Made by a program: the position numbers and the translations under genes. From positions 1 to 64,000 of the forward strand of contig JAEEMI010000010.1 in the NCBI GenBank assembly GCA_016283155.1: a DNA stretch of 64,000 bases, in the 5' to 3' direction. Positions 29,184 to 40,317 of this stretch are shown here, in pieces; position 1 is the stretch's first letter; each line of letters begins with the position of its first letter. The DNA comes from Clostridia bacterium (GTDB lineage Bacteria > Bacillota > Clostridia > Christensenellales > UBA1242). The notes below the pieces were generated by a model that was not told the origin of the DNA, did no database searches, and was given only the letters and a program-made list of their open reading frames with translations.

Positions 29184-30233
29184 ATGAAAGAACACAGACA
29201 AGAAATTATTTACATTTTGACGATCATTGGCACAAGTTGTGGCGTAATTGGTGGATGGTTTATTTGTGCGACCAAAGGGTGGCAACAAAACGATATGTTC
29301 TTATTTTGGAGTGGAGTTGTTACCGTTGTCGGTATGGTGCTTGGACTAGTTGGTTGGGGTGTAAAATTAATTATCGCGGCAAATAAATATTTCTCGGTAC
29401 TTAAACTCACGAAAAACAACAAAATAATGGTGGAAAACTTACTGGAAAAAGTTAACGAAAAAGAATGGAAAACGGATGATTTCGCTCAAAACATTAATCA
29501 TCAATTTTATAATTTTGTCTTAAAATATGACACTACTAACGATAACATTGTTCGTAAAATTATTCACACCACAAGGGTTGCCGATATGTGCTTTTCAATT
29601 GCGTGCAAATTAAATTTAAATGAAAACGATCGACACTTAGCCTACCTTGGCGGAATTTTGCACGACATTGGCCGTTTTGAACAATGGAAACGTTACCAAA
29701 CATATAATGACAAAATTTCGGTTGACCACGGCGATTTGTCATACGAACTATGTGATAAATTTGATTTATCAATGTTAACCGCCAAAGACCGCGAAACCAT
29801 TAAATTGGCAATCAAATACCATACAAAACCTTACCCAGGAAATGATGAACGCGTTAAATTATTTAATCAAATCATTATGAATGCCGATCCCTATGCCAAT
29901 GTCTTATCTGCCGCTAACGGCGAACATCGTATGATGGGCATCACTGCTGATGGTTATACCCCAGCCATTCTCGATGATTTTATGCAACTCAAACTTTTAC
30001 AATGTCATTCAGCTAAAACTAAACTTGACCGCGTTCTAATGTTAACCGCCTGCCTTTATTATGTCCGTTATGATTTTTTGCGTGAACAAATTTTAAAATT
30101 TAATTTCTTTACCGCCGTTAGTCAAAGTTTCTTACCATATTTAAATCAAGCAGATCAACAAACCTACTTAAAAGCAGTAAAAACAATGCAATCCCGTTAC
30201 CTTAATCCCGCCTACAGCAAGAACCTAAATTAA
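29184..30233 (+). CDS. HD-domain phosphohydrolase with two N-terminal TM segments
   Basis: ILTIIGTSCGVIGGWF… TMs; HTTRVADMCFSIA…GGILHDIGRFEQ. Confidence 0.82.
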   Translation: MKEHRQEIIYILTIIGTSCGVIGGWFICATKGWQQNDMFLFWSGVVTVVGMVLGLVGWGVKLIIAANKYFSVLKLTKNNKIMVENLLEKVNEKEWKTDDFAQNINHQFYNFVLKYDTTNDNIVRKIIHTTRVADMCFSIACKLNLNENDRHLAYLGGILHDIGRFEQWKRYQTYNDKISVDHGDLSYELCDKFDLSMLTAKDRETIKLAIKYHTKPYPGNDERVKLFNQIIMNADPYANVLSAANGEHRMMGITADGYTPAILDDFMQLKLLQCHSAKTKLDRVLMLTACLYYVRYDFLREQILKFNFFTAVSQSFLPYLNQADQQTYLKAVKTMQSRYLNPAYSKNLN

Positions 30234-30250
30234 ATACAAAATACGTATAA

Positions 30251-30279
30251 AAAAAGAACCGTTGTCCACGGTTCTTTTT
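30251..30279. terminator. Bidirectional terminator between convergent genes
   Basis: aaaaagaaccg ttgtcca cggttcttttt. Confidence 0.8.
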
Positions 30280-30297
30280 ATTAATTGAGTTTCTGCC

Positions 30298-30981
30298 TTA
30301 AATTTGTGTGGCAACTTGCACACCAACACCCATTGAAGAGCAAACGGTAATGCGTTTTAAATAAGTACCTTTGGCAGCACTTGGTTTAGCTTTCACAATT
30401 GCATCTAATAAGACCGCATAGTTTTCGGCTAATTTTTGAGTACCAAAAGACATCTTACCGATAATACAGTGAATAATATTGGTTTTATCCAAACGATATT
30501 CAACTTTACCACCTTTGGCATCGGCAACGGCTTTTTTAACATCCATTGTAACGGTACCACTCTTCGGGTTTGGCATTAAGCCTTTAGGACCCAAAACACG
30601 AGCGATACGACCAACCATACCCATCATATCAGGTGTGGTGATACAAACATCAAATCCTAACCAGCCACCGTTAATTTTGGTAATCATATCTTCAGCGCCA
30701 ACGAAATCAGCACCAGCCTTTTCGGCTTCAGCGGCCTTATCGCCTTTCGCAATTACCAAGATTTTTTGACTGCGACCAGTACCATGTGGTAAAACCACAG
30801 TACCACGAACTTGTTGATCAGCTTGTTTACCATCAACACCTAAATTGATGTGAACTTCAATTGTTTCATCAAATTTAACACGTTTGGTTTTTTCCACTAA
30901 TGCCAAAGCTTCATTAATTGGCAAAGCGTGTGTACCTTTGGTTTCTTCCAAAACTTTGTTATAACTCTTACTGTGTTTCAT
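30298..30981 (-). CDS. rplA: 50S ribosomal protein L1
   Basis: [29 protein letters not shown]. Confidence 0.96.
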   Translation of the reverse strand: MKHSKSYNKVLEETKGTHALPINEALALVEKTKRVKFDETIEVHINLGVDGKQADQQVRGTVVLPHGTGRSQKILVIAKGDKAAEAEKAGADFVGAEDMITKINGGWLGFDVCITTPDMMGMVGRIARVLGPKGLMPNPKSGTVTMDVKKAVADAKGGKVEYRLDKTNIIHCIIGKMSFGTQKLAENYAVLLDAIVKAKPSAAKGTYLKRITVCSSMGVGVQVATQI

Positions 30982-30985
30982 CGTC

Positions 30986-31414
30986 TTATTCCTCCACGGT
31001 TACGCCCATACTACGTGCGCTACCTTTGACCAAGCGTTCAGCAGCTTCGATTGAAGCAACGTTCAAATCTGGTAATTTTTGTTCCGCGATTTTACGTACT
31101 TGTTCTTTGGTTAATTTGCCGACTTTTTCAGTGTTCGGACGTTTGCTACCACTCGTCAAGCCCAAAGTCTGTTTAATCAAAACAGCGGCTGGCGGAGTTT
31201 TTAACACAAAGTCGAACGAACGGTCGCCATAGATGGTTACGACCACCGGGATGACTAATCCCTTGTCTTTTGCCGTAGCATCGTTAAATTGTTTAACAAA
31301 GCCAGGCAAGTTAATTCCGTGTGGACCTAATACAGTACCCACCGGAGGTGCTGGAGTTGCAGCACCAGCTTCCAATTGCAGTTTAACAACTGCTTTTACA
31401 GGTTTGTCTGCCAT
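30986..31414 (-). CDS. rplK: 50S ribosomal protein L11
   Basis: [40 protein letters not shown]. Confidence 0.96.
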   Translation of the reverse strand: MADKPVKAVVKLQLEAGAATPAPPVGTVLGPHGINLPGFVKQFNDATAKDKGLVIPVVVTIYGDRSFDFVLKTPPAAVLIKQTLGLTSGSKRPNTEKVGKLTKEQVRKIAEQKLPDLNVASIEAAERLVKGSARSMGVTVEE

Positions 31415-31538
31415 TTTTTAATTTTCCTTTTAAGCGGTACCAACGACTGCGTAACTTTGTTACACATCTCCCGCGTTAATGCAGATAATATAACTTAATT
31501 TGAAATATTTGTAAAGGGCTTTACACAAAATAAAAACG

Positions 31539-32795
31539 ATGCGACACAAAAACAAATTAGTAATCGGTCTAGTTTTAATGTTTACGATTAGTTTTTGCGG
31601 GGCTTGGACACCAAACCATATAATACCTACCGTACTAACGCTGGATTTTGGCACACAGCAAGTTGTCTTAACCGACATAATTTTACAAGGCGGTTGGTAC
31701 AATTACGAAGCCCGACAAGATTTAACCAAAGGTAAAAATCTTTTTTCCCGTGCCACCGGTATGCAAACCAGTGACACTTTCGCCGGTGCATTTCCTGACA
31801 TCGTTCATTATCTTAACCGCATCGCACCACAATATGAAATTGCCGCTTTTAACGGTCAAATTGATTTCCATCCACACAATAATCCACGCTTTACCGTCCG
31901 TGGACAAAAACCCGGTCGCGTCATTGATCGTGAACAATTATATACCGACATTGTCGCCGCTTTAAAGGGTGAACAATACCCAGTAGTAAAAGTCAATTAT
32001 CATACGGTGGAACCCACACCTGTCCAAACAATTTTGCAATCAATTAAACAACGCAGTCAATTTAGTACGGATTGCACCGTTAACCCTGACCGCGAAAATA
32101 ATATTGCTTTAGCTTTAGGTAAATTTAATGGTCTGCGTGTTAATCCCGGCGAACAAGTTTCTTTCAACCAAATCGTGGGGCGACGTTCCGCCGCCACCGG
32201 TTTTCGCGAAGCCAAAATTATTGTCAATGGCGAATATGTCGATGGAATTGGCGGTGGTGTATGCCAAGTTAGTACCACAATTTTTAATGCAGCGGTGCAA
32301 GCCGGTTTGCAAATCACTGAATCACATCATCACAGTTTGCGTTCATCTTATGTACCACTAGGACACGATGCTATGGTTTCTGGTTCAGCCGATTTGCGCT
32401 TTGTCAATAATACTGGTGCACCCATTTATTTTGAAACCAATTTTCATAATCACCGTTTAACCGCCACTATTTACGGTCGCGATAAAGGTCCCAACATTAA
32501 TTATCGCTTAGACACATCGATTACCAAAACTTTGGAACCAAAAAACCAATGGGACGATGACTTATCTACAACAACGATTAAAGATTATCAAAACCACCCC
32601 GAACGTTACGATAAAGTTTTATTAAAAAGCGGACAAACCGGTTACGTTGTCGACACCTACATTGAAACTTACCAAGGCAACAAACGTCTATCGCGCAAAC
32701 TCTTGCGCCACAACACCTACCAAGCGACTCCGCACCAATACACTTTGCACCGCTGCGAAATGACCGAAACTCAACAAGAATTAATCAACTCATAA
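31539..32795 (+). CDS. VanW-family protein
   Basis: GEQVSFNQIVGRRSAATGFREAKIIVNGEYVDGIGGGVCQVSTTIFNAAVQAGL. Confidence 0.88.
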   Translation: MRHKNKLVIGLVLMFTISFCGAWTPNHIIPTVLTLDFGTQQVVLTDIILQGGWYNYEARQDLTKGKNLFSRATGMQTSDTFAGAFPDIVHYLNRIAPQYEIAAFNGQIDFHPHNNPRFTVRGQKPGRVIDREQLYTDIVAALKGEQYPVVKVNYHTVEPTPVQTILQSIKQRSQFSTDCTVNPDRENNIALALGKFNGLRVNPGEQVSFNQIVGRRSAATGFREAKIIVNGEYVDGIGGGVCQVSTTIFNAAVQAGLQITESHHHSLRSSYVPLGHDAMVSGSADLRFVNNTGAPIYFETNFHNHRLTATIYGRDKGPNINYRLDTSITKTLEPKNQWDDDLSTTTIKDYQNHPERYDKVLLKSGQTGYVVDTYIETYQGNKRLSRKLLRHNTYQATPHQYTLHRCEMTETQQELINS

Positions 32796-33653
32796 TGTTG
32801 GTACTGGTTGTTCCGGATAATATTTTTTTAATTGTTTCTGGTAACACAGCCAGTGTTTAATCAGGTCACTTGGGTTGCCATTGTGCAAACGTTTTTGCAT
32901 TTGCATTAATTCTATAATACGTTCATAAGTTGGCACTTGGTCATCAAGATTAATTTTCCACGGTGCACCACATAAAGCCCGCCCCACCATTACACCATCG
33001 GCATTAGTTTCTGCTAAACATTTTTCGTAACTGGCTTTGTCACGTATATCGCCATTCGCAATCACTGGCACATTAACGGCTGCTTTAACTTGGGCAATCG
33101 CGTGATAATCTGCTACACCGCGATAACCATCGACACCCAATCGTCCGTGCACAATTAAACGTTCTGCCCCGGCCGCTACACACATCTGCGCAAATTCGAC
33201 CGCAATATTTTGCTGCCAACCCAAGCGCATTTTTACACTTAACGCTTGTCCACTTTGTTTAGTAGCAGCGCGACACAGTTCAATTAAATGTTGCGCATCA
33301 TCGATATTTTTCATTAACGCACAACCGCAGTGATTTTTAATAATTTTGGGAGCCGGACAACCCATATTCAAATTAATTTCATCATAGCCGCGAAGTAATC
33401 CTGAATTAATCACCTTAACAAAATCCGCAGGGTCACGGCCAAATAACTGTACTACTTGGCGAACGCCAGGTGTATCTACGGTTTTCAACATTGCCAAAGT
33501 TTTGGCGTTATTACGCACTAACGCCGTAGCGTTAATCATTTCCGTCCAGACCTCACGTGCGCCACATTCTACCAAAACTGACCGCATTGCATAATCTGTC
33601 CATCCCGCCATTGGCGCAGGTAAAATCACTGGATGATTAACTGACGGCTTCAT
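32790..33653 (-). CDS. tRNA-dihydrouridine synthase
   Basis: LAPMAGWTDYAMR, NLNMGCPAPKI, VIANGDI, GVMVGRAL. Confidence 0.93.
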   Translation of the reverse strand: MKPSVNHPVILPAPMAGWTDYAMRSVLVECGAREVWTEMINATALVRNNAKTLAMLKTVDTPGVRQVVQLFGRDPADFVKVINSGLLRGYDEINLNMGCPAPKIIKNHCGCALMKNIDDAQHLIELCRAATKQSGQALSVKMRLGWQQNIAVEFAQMCVAAGAERLIVHGRLGVDGYRGVADYHAIAQVKAAVNVPVIANGDIRDKASYEKCLAETNADGVMVGRALCGAPWKINLDDQVPTYERIIELMQMQKRLHNGNPSDLIKHWLCYQKQLKKYYPEQPVPTL

Positions 33654-35010
33654 TACGACATAATAACACACTATCCGTCGCTTTGTCTTTATATTTCCCA
33701 AATAATAACCACGCCACTAAACCAGCCACGGTTACACCACCCACTAACACCCAACCGAGTGCCGTACTGACTTGCCAACTCTGTGTTGCAATACCACTTT
33801 GGAAGCCAATTAAATCCAACAACAAACCAACAATAAAAGTCACCACGGCATTGGTGCATTTAGTACAAAACGTTAAAAACCCCGTTGCCATTGCGGTATT
33901 TTCCAATTTAATATTGTCAGCAAACATACTAATTGGCAAAGAATAAATACAACCAACACCAACCGCAATCAGAAAAATATCACTGGCTAATAACCATAAT
34001 AACAATTTAACGGTTAAATAAATACGTAACGTTAATAATAACGCAAAAAATGTCACGCCACACAAAACCACCCACAAAGCCAATTGCACTGTTCGTTTTT
34101 TACCTAAGCGATTACTAACTCGACACCATAATGGCTGACCACTAATCAGCCCTGCCACCAAGCATCCCATTACAATAAAAATTTGTAATGAATTAAAATG
34201 AAAAGTATAAGTAAATACGTGCATTCCCAAAGTTGTTAAAAACGCACTGCAAGATAACGCGACCGCATAAGCAATAATTAAATACACACGATTACGGTCA
34301 TCAAGAATAGCAAAAAACTCACCGAAAAACGATAATTTATTGGTTGTACTAACTTGATTATTGGTAATGTTTTCGCCAACCAATCGGTAACGGAATGTAC
34401 CAAAAATTGTGATTAACGCCATAACAATACAAAGTGAACTGGTAATGGCAGCAATGATTCGGTAACCACTGTTAGCGGTATGCAAAGTTGCCACGGCTTT
34501 TGGATTTAAAACAATGCCCATTAATACCGACGGCACTAATAAAGCTGCCGACTGAAACACAGTTTTGTAACTTTGAATACTGGTGCGTTCGTGATAAGTC
34601 TGACACATATCAAAGCCCAAAGCACTGTACGGAGTTGAATATACCGTATTAAAAGTTTCAATTAATAACAATGCCACCAACAAAATTAAAAACTTACTGG
34701 TTTCATTCCACGCTGGTTGTATATTCCAAATTAATAAATTAAGTGCGGCGACTGCAAAACATCCAACCAACATAAAAGTATGACGCTTACCTAAACGTCC
34801 ACGGAAATTATCTGACAATGCCCCCACTAACGGGTCAGTTACTGCATCCCAAACAGTGGAGATTGCAATGGCTAAACCCATCAATGTTCCTGACAATCCT
34901 AAAACCCCGGTACCAAAAAACATTAAGAAATTATTTAGGGTTTGATTCACACTACCATACCCGAATGCACCCACTCCATAAAGCAATTTATCCGTCCGCG
35001 AAACTTTCAT
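33637..35010 (-). CDS. MFS transporter, GPH (glycoside-pentoside-hexuronide)-like
   Basis: WDAVTDPLVGALSDNFRGRLGKRHTFMLVG. Confidence 0.85.
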   Translation of the reverse strand: MKVSRTDKLLYGVGAFGYGSVNQTLNNFLMFFGTGVLGLSGTLMGLAIAISTVWDAVTDPLVGALSDNFRGRLGKRHTFMLVGCFAVAALNLLIWNIQPAWNETSKFLILLVALLLIETFNTVYSTPYSALGFDMCQTYHERTSIQSYKTVFQSAALLVPSVLMGIVLNPKAVATLHTANSGYRIIAAITSSLCIVMALITIFGTFRYRLVGENITNNQVSTTNKLSFFGEFFAILDDRNRVYLIIAYAVALSCSAFLTTLGMHVFTYTFHFNSLQIFIVMGCLVAGLISGQPLWCRVSNRLGKKRTVQLALWVVLCGVTFFALLLTLRIYLTVKLLLWLLASDIFLIAVGVGCIYSLPISMFADNIKLENTAMATGFLTFCTKCTNAVVTFIVGLLLDLIGFQSGIATQSWQVSTALGWVLVGGVTVAGLVAWLLFGKYKDKATDSVLLCRNEAVS

Positions 35011-35064
35011 CTGTTATTATTTGTATTTGCTAAAAGTTAAATTTAGCAGCATACTATAAAGGAA

Positions 35065-35604
35065 ATGATGGGGAAAACAACTGAGACGGGAGAAAAACCT
35101 AAATTTGACTTAATTACGGCTTCCAAAACGAAAAAGTACAAAATTATTACAGCCGTAGTTTTAATCATTGGTGTTTTACTTTTGGCACTTGGTCTTTTAT
35201 TACGCAGTACACTAACTTCTGCAGTTACGCCTAACGCTCTGACGATTGTCGATGGTACCTTATCTAATTTAGAAGGCACCGGTCCAACTAATTACAATTG
35301 TACAATTTCAATTGACCAAACCTTTGTTTTAACCACTGGTACACCACAAAATCGTGCCTTAGCCAATCCTATCATTTTTACTTTAGATAATGATGCGAAG
35401 CAATTTTTAGAAATCCGTGATAAAACTAATACAACTACGATTGGCAAAGCTTATTATCAAGGAATGTTCTATTTACACCTACGTGATAATGTACCCGAAT
35501 ACGTTGAAAAAAATGGCGAACAAGTGCGACCCAGTGGTTATTTAACCATCACTTGTGGATCCAAAATCTTACGCATTAAATTTACTTATCGTAAAGTAAA
35601 TTAA
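35065..35604 (+). CDS. Hypothetical single-TM exported protein
   Basis: ORF with one hydrophobic segment. Confidence 0.6.
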   Translation: MMGKTTETGEKPKFDLITASKTKKYKIITAVVLIIGVLLLALGLLLRSTLTSAVTPNALTIVDGTLSNLEGTGPTNYNCTISIDQTFVLTTGTPQNRALANPIIFTLDNDAKQFLEIRDKTNTTTIGKAYYQGMFYLHLRDNVPEYVEKNGEQVRPSGYLTITCGSKILRIKFTYRKVN

Positions 35605-35658
35605 CGACTTGACGACAAAATTTGCATATTTATCAGTCATACCCCATATGCATTGACT

Positions 35659-36378
35659 ATGAAGTTAAAAAAAATCTTGAACAAAAAATTTTGGTTGGCT
35701 GCCAGTATTATTGTTGTAGCTGCAGTGGTTGCCATTGTTGGTATCATTAACTTTAAACGCAGTGATACGTACCAAATGGCTTTGGAAAACATTGCTGAAG
35801 CCCGTTTCTATTTGAAAACTGCCGCCACCGATAACCCGATTGGTAACGTACAATTGTACAGTGGCATTCGCGAGTCTGAATTTAATGCCGACGGCATTGC
35901 AACAGCAACGGTACCTTTCACGGTTTTATCCGTTGAACCTAGTAACGACAAAATTATTTACAACGGCTGTATTACTACTTTGGTTAAGATTAATGACCAA
36001 GAACCTTTGACCTTGATTTTGGAAAAGAACCCTTATGGGAACAATTACGCCGGTGATTTAGAAAACGCCTTAGACGTCAACGCCAACATTGACATTACTT
36101 TCCAAGCCAACGGCGAAACGATTGGTAACGTCACCTTAAATAATGTTATGCCCGACGAAGCCATTACCTGGGAGACTGCTTTGGAAATTGCTTGCCAAAC
36201 CTTAAATGATGTTTTATCCACTGATACCCGAATGGAAAGTTCCACCAAAATTTTATGCGATAACAGCACCGTTAACACGCCCTATTGGTTTGTTTCCTTT
36301 GTTACTGAAGACGGTAACCGCTACTTTGTAGTAGTTGGTCACGACGGCAAAGTTATTGGCACCAGCGAAAGAAAATAA
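35659..36378 (+). CDS. Hypothetical single-TM exported protein
   Basis: ORF with N-terminal TM; start set to ATG 35659. Confidence 0.6.
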   Translation: MKLKKILNKKFWLAASIIVVAAVVAIVGIINFKRSDTYQMALENIAEARFYLKTAATDNPIGNVQLYSGIRESEFNADGIATATVPFTVLSVEPSNDKIIYNGCITTLVKINDQEPLTLILEKNPYGNNYAGDLENALDVNANIDITFQANGETIGNVTLNNVMPDEAITWETALEIACQTLNDVLSTDTRMESSTKILCDNSTVNTPYWFVSFVTEDGNRYFVVVGHDGKVIGTSERK

Positions 36379-36392
36379 AGAGTGAATAATAA

Positions 36393-37442
36393 TTATTTTT
36401 TGCGTTTTTTGGAAATCGCAACACCTAAGATTGTACCGATGGTACCAAGTCCTGCCGCACCCCCCGTGGTTCCGGCCACTGCAGCGATAACACCATTTTT
36501 GTTAGTTTCGTTAACCAGACTGGTTTCGGTTGGTGTTTCAGGTTCTTGATTTTCGTTTTGTTCGTTTTCGTTCTGAGTGTTTTGTTGATTTTCATCTGCT
36601 TCCCATTGCGCAGTTAAAGTAATGTTCCCAGTTACTGGTGTATTAAAATCGTATGCTTCACTACCAAGGTACCAACCTTTAAAAGTATAACCGTTACGAA
36701 TTGGTTTTACGGGAGGCACAATTTGATATCCAGATTCAACAATTTGTTCATCAATCAGCATATCACTACCGGTATCAAATTTTACGTGTTTACAATTCCA
36801 CATAATCTCCGCATTATCAACTCCATAAATCCAATCCACACTCCAGTTACTTGAAACTTCTTCCGAAACTTCGCAATAAACTTTACTCAAACCAGTACAT
36901 CCCCTAAAAGCATCCTCCTCAATCATTCTTACACCTTTTGGGATTATTATTGACGTTATACTTGTGCAATCATAAAATGCTGCCCACTCGATATAATTTA
37001 ATTGCGAATTTTCAGCAAATGTAATGTTGCTTAAATTAATACATTCAGAAAAAGCATATTCGCCAATATCTTCTACTGTACTCGGAATCCTAATCGACAT
37101 TAAACCACTTCCACCAAACGCAGCATTACCAATCCGTGTAACACCTTCGGGAATTGTTACACCTACCAAATTAGCAAAATCACAAAATGTACCAGCATAA
37201 ATCTCAGTTACTTTATCAGGAATAATTATATAAATTTTATTAAATTGATTAACATAATCAATACCAACATCTGATAGCCCATTTAATACATTATTTTCGT
37301 CAATATCAAACATTTCACACCCTTCAACAATTCCTACACTATCCGCGCTGACCATTGGTCCCACCGTGAACACCAACGTTACCGCCGCGACCATTACAGC
37401 GAGCATTACCCCAATTGTTGTAAAGAGTGTTTTTTGTTTCAT
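36393..37442 (-). CDS. BspA-like LRR surface protein with InlB-type repeat and C-terminal Gly-rich TM/KKRKK tail
   Basis: Signal peptide; VTIPEGVTRIGNAAFGGSG…LRIPSTVEDIGEYAF repeats; IRNGYTFKGWYLGSEAYDFNTPVTGNITLTAQW. Confidence 0.87.
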   Translation of the reverse strand: MKQKTLFTTIGVMLAVMVAAVTLVFTVGPMVSADSVGIVEGCEMFDIDENNVLNGLSDVGIDYVNQFNKIYIIIPDKVTEIYAGTFCDFANLVGVTIPEGVTRIGNAAFGGSGLMSIRIPSTVEDIGEYAFSECINLSNITFAENSQLNYIEWAAFYDCTSITSIIIPKGVRMIEEDAFRGCTGLSKVYCEVSEEVSSNWSVDWIYGVDNAEIMWNCKHVKFDTGSDMLIDEQIVESGYQIVPPVKPIRNGYTFKGWYLGSEAYDFNTPVTGNITLTAQWEADENQQNTQNENEQNENQEPETPTETSLVNETNKNGVIAAVAGTTGGAAGLGTIGTILGVAISKKRKK

Positions 37443-37586
37443 ACTACCTCCCAAAAGAATAATTTCCTTTCAAGAGATAATATATCAAAAAAAACAAAAA
37501 AACGTACAAGTTTTTTTGATACTCACAATGTGGCACAAAGCAGACAAATGTTGCTAAAAAACCATCCAAGTGCTATACTAATAGAG

Positions 37587-38342
37587 ATGGGATACACGCA
37601 AACAGAATTTGTTACGATGTTCTTAGCACTCTTCATCATTTTGGTGGTGGGTGTAATTTTGCGTTTCACTTTGCGCAATGCCCCTTTGGAAAAACGTCAA
37701 AAACCATTAAGCATTTTGGGTGCGACAATTTTGGTTTTAGAAATTATGAAACAAAGTTACCATTTGTTTATTGGTGATTGGGGAACTTGGTTTATTCCAT
37801 TACACTTTTGCAGTTTCTTTTTAGTTTGGTATGGTATCGCTTTGTTCTCACGCGGTAAAGTCCGCCAATTAATGTATTTTTGCAGTATTTCGGGTGGTGC
37901 TTTGGTTACTCTATTATTATTCTTGGCACCGCGAATGATTTTACACGGTGCTTCAGAAAACATTTGGGATACCTTTGACCACTTCCACACTTTCTTTTTC
38001 CATATGGGTGTTGTAGCTTATTGGATTTGGATGTTAATGTTAAATGTTTATCATCCAGAACGTCACCACATTTACCAAACCATTACAATTTATACGGCTT
38101 TCTATTTTTTGATTATTGCTGGTGCATTTGCTTTTCATACCAATTATACCAATGTGCTAACTTCGGATATTGGTATTATGGAAAATCTACGTTTGACCGC
38201 AGGACAGTTTACTTATGACATTTTATTATTAGCCATCGGTATCGGCAGTATTGCCTTAGTTTCTACTACAACTTACTTGGTAATGAGTAAACTTTACCAA
38301 CGTTACTTACAAAAACAAGCTTTACGTGTAAAAGAAAATTAA
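37587..38342 (+). CDS. YwaF/TIGR02206-like multi-pass membrane protein
   Basis: FIPLHFCSFFLVWYGI…; TATACT 7 nt before ATG 37587. Confidence 0.6.
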   Translation: MGYTQTEFVTMFLALFIILVVGVILRFTLRNAPLEKRQKPLSILGATILVLEIMKQSYHLFIGDWGTWFIPLHFCSFFLVWYGIALFSRGKVRQLMYFCSISGGALVTLLLFLAPRMILHGASENIWDTFDHFHTFFFHMGVVAYWIWMLMLNVYHPERHHIYQTITIYTAFYFLIIAGAFAFHTNYTNVLTSDIGIMENLRLTAGQFTYDILLLAIGIGSIALVSTTTYLVMSKLYQRYLQKQALRVKEN

Positions 38343-39262
38343 ATTGCTAACCACAAAAAACTATAACCAACCAAAACACTAATTGCGATTAACCAACTGA
38401 TGACGAATAATTTTTCGCGCCATAAATGTTTTTGACGCAATAAGAAAATCAAACCCAAACCAGCATTAACACACAAACCACCCAACAAAGCACCAAAACG
38501 CAAGCCACCCATTAAATACAATTCGGTCAAAACCACACTAGCAGCACAGTTTGGTACTAAACCAACCACCACTGCTAATAACGGTTGTAACCAGAAACTA
38601 CTGCTTAAGAATGCTGCTAAACGCTCTTCACCAACCCAAATATCTGCAACAAAACCAAACAATAAACTAACCACTACAATGAAAGCCCAAATTTTTAAAC
38701 TGTGTAACAATGGGTGTTTCCAGTTAAAACGCTTTTCATCCAAACTATGGTGACAGCAGCCGTCGTGCACGCTGATGGTTTTAACTTCATCGTCGTGATG
38801 ATGTTCTTCTTCATTGTGATTGTGTTCCTTGTTAATTGGTTGTGCGGGTACTTTGCGACGATATAACAAATGAAACATTGCATTGGCTAAATAACCAACT
38901 GTAATCGCAATCACAATTTTTGCAACAACTAAGATAATAATTGATAACCAATTTTGTGGATGTGCTAATAATAATGGCAAAGCTTCGTCACTGGTTGAAA
39001 TAAATACCGCTAATAAAGCACCAATTGGAATGATACCTTGTGCAAATAAATCAGCGGCAACAACCGAGAAACCACATTGCGGAACCGAACCAAATAATGC
39101 CGCAATCACAGGACTGGCTTTACCACGTAAGAAACGATTATTGCGTAATTTAACCGCCCATTTGTATTCCACAAACTCAATCAAGAAATAAACTGCCAAT
39201 AATAAAGGCAAAATTTTCAGACTATCCAGCATCGCTTCGCAAAAAACTTCCCAATACTCCAT
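38339..39262 (-). CDS. Putative permease (ArsP_2/arsenic-efflux-like) with His-rich loop
   Basis: FGSVPQCGFSVVAADLFAQGIIPIGALLAVFISTSDEALPLLL; HNHNEEEHHHDDE loop. Confidence 0.65.
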   Translation of the reverse strand: MEYWEVFCEAMLDSLKILPLLLAVYFLIEFVEYKWAVKLRNNRFLRGKASPVIAALFGSVPQCGFSVVAADLFAQGIIPIGALLAVFISTSDEALPLLLAHPQNWLSIIILVVAKIVIAITVGYLANAMFHLLYRRKVPAQPINKEHNHNEEEHHHDDEVKTISVHDGCCHHSLDEKRFNWKHPLLHSLKIWAFIVVVSLLFGFVADIWVGEERLAAFLSSSFWLQPLLAVVVGLVPNCAASVVLTELYLMGGLRFGALLGGLCVNAGLGLIFLLRQKHLWREKLFVISWLIAISVLVGYSFLWLAI

Positions 39263-39311
39263 AAGTGCCCCTATGATAACACCATTCCCGAAAAAGTCAA
39301 GAGATAAATTA

Positions 39312-40211
39312 TTACTGTTTTTGTGTGGTTTTAGTTGGTCGTCGAGTAATTTTTGCAAACCAATTTTCAATCTTGGTTTGATATTTAGAAAACAACCAGA
39401 ACGTGACAAACAAACCAACGCAAATTACAATCCAAACTGGAATGCCCCAACCACTAAAGGGAATTAAGGTTCCACTACCAAAACAACAAACAGTCGCAAT
39501 GTATAATGGCTTCGCGATTACCATTGTTAAAATAAAGAACGAGAATTTCATTCGGGTTAATCCGGCAATCATACACAACAAATCATCGGGGAAAAATGGT
39601 AAAATTTGCATTATTAAAAATAATAAGTTGCCTTTGTTACCTAATAATTTTTGATAACGTTCGGCGGTTTCCTTACCCACACACCACACCACGGCTTTGT
39701 TACCATAAGTACGTCCAAACCAGAAACAAATAATTGACCCAGCCCAAGTAACTAATAATGTCACCCAAAAGGTCGGCCAAATGCCAAAAATACTTAACGC
39801 TGCCAACATAAATAAGAAACCAGGCAACGGCAATAATACCACATTCAAAAACTGTAAAATAATGTAAACTACGTAAGCCCAACCACCACTGGAACGAATT
39901 AACTGTTTTAATTGATCCAAGCTGCGAAAGTCGTCAAACCAACCACACCAATGTAAAACACACAAACCACCAATCACCACAAACGTTAAAATGTTTAAAA
40001 CAAATAAACTGCGCCCCCACGCTTGCCAACCACAAACTAAAGCTAACACTGAACCCAAACTGAAGCCGATGACACAGCCGTAGCCAATAACTTTAACCAG
40101 CCACGTTGCTGGTGCGAAATAAATCAGCAACGCCATCAAATCTAAAACACCCATTACTAGGTTACTGACAATTAACCACCAATTTTGTCGTTCAATGCGT
40201 TTCATCGCCAT
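39312..40211 (-). CDS. TVP38/TMEM64 (VTT/DedA-like) membrane protein
   Basis: GFLFMLAALSIFGIWPTFWVTLLVTWAGSIICFWFGR; FPDDLLCMIAGLTRM. Confidence 0.78.
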   Translation of the reverse strand: MAMKRIERQNWWLIVSNLVMGVLDLMALLIYFAPATWLVKVIGYGCVIGFSLGSVLALVCGWQAWGRSLFVLNILTFVVIGGLCVLHWCGWFDDFRSLDQLKQLIRSSGGWAYVVYIILQFLNVVLLPLPGFLFMLAALSIFGIWPTFWVTLLVTWAGSIICFWFGRTYGNKAVVWCVGKETAERYQKLLGNKGNLLFLIMQILPFFPDDLLCMIAGLTRMKFSFFILTMVIAKPLYIATVCCFGSGTLIPFSGWGIPVWIVICVGLFVTFWLFSKYQTKIENWFAKITRRPTKTTQKQ

Positions 40212-40317
40212 TTATCTATATTATGCGCAAAGTTTTCGTGCCAACTCATTACCAATGATATCTTGTGATTAACGTTAATTGATAGCCAATCATTACAATT
40301 TACTTTATTATTAAGCA

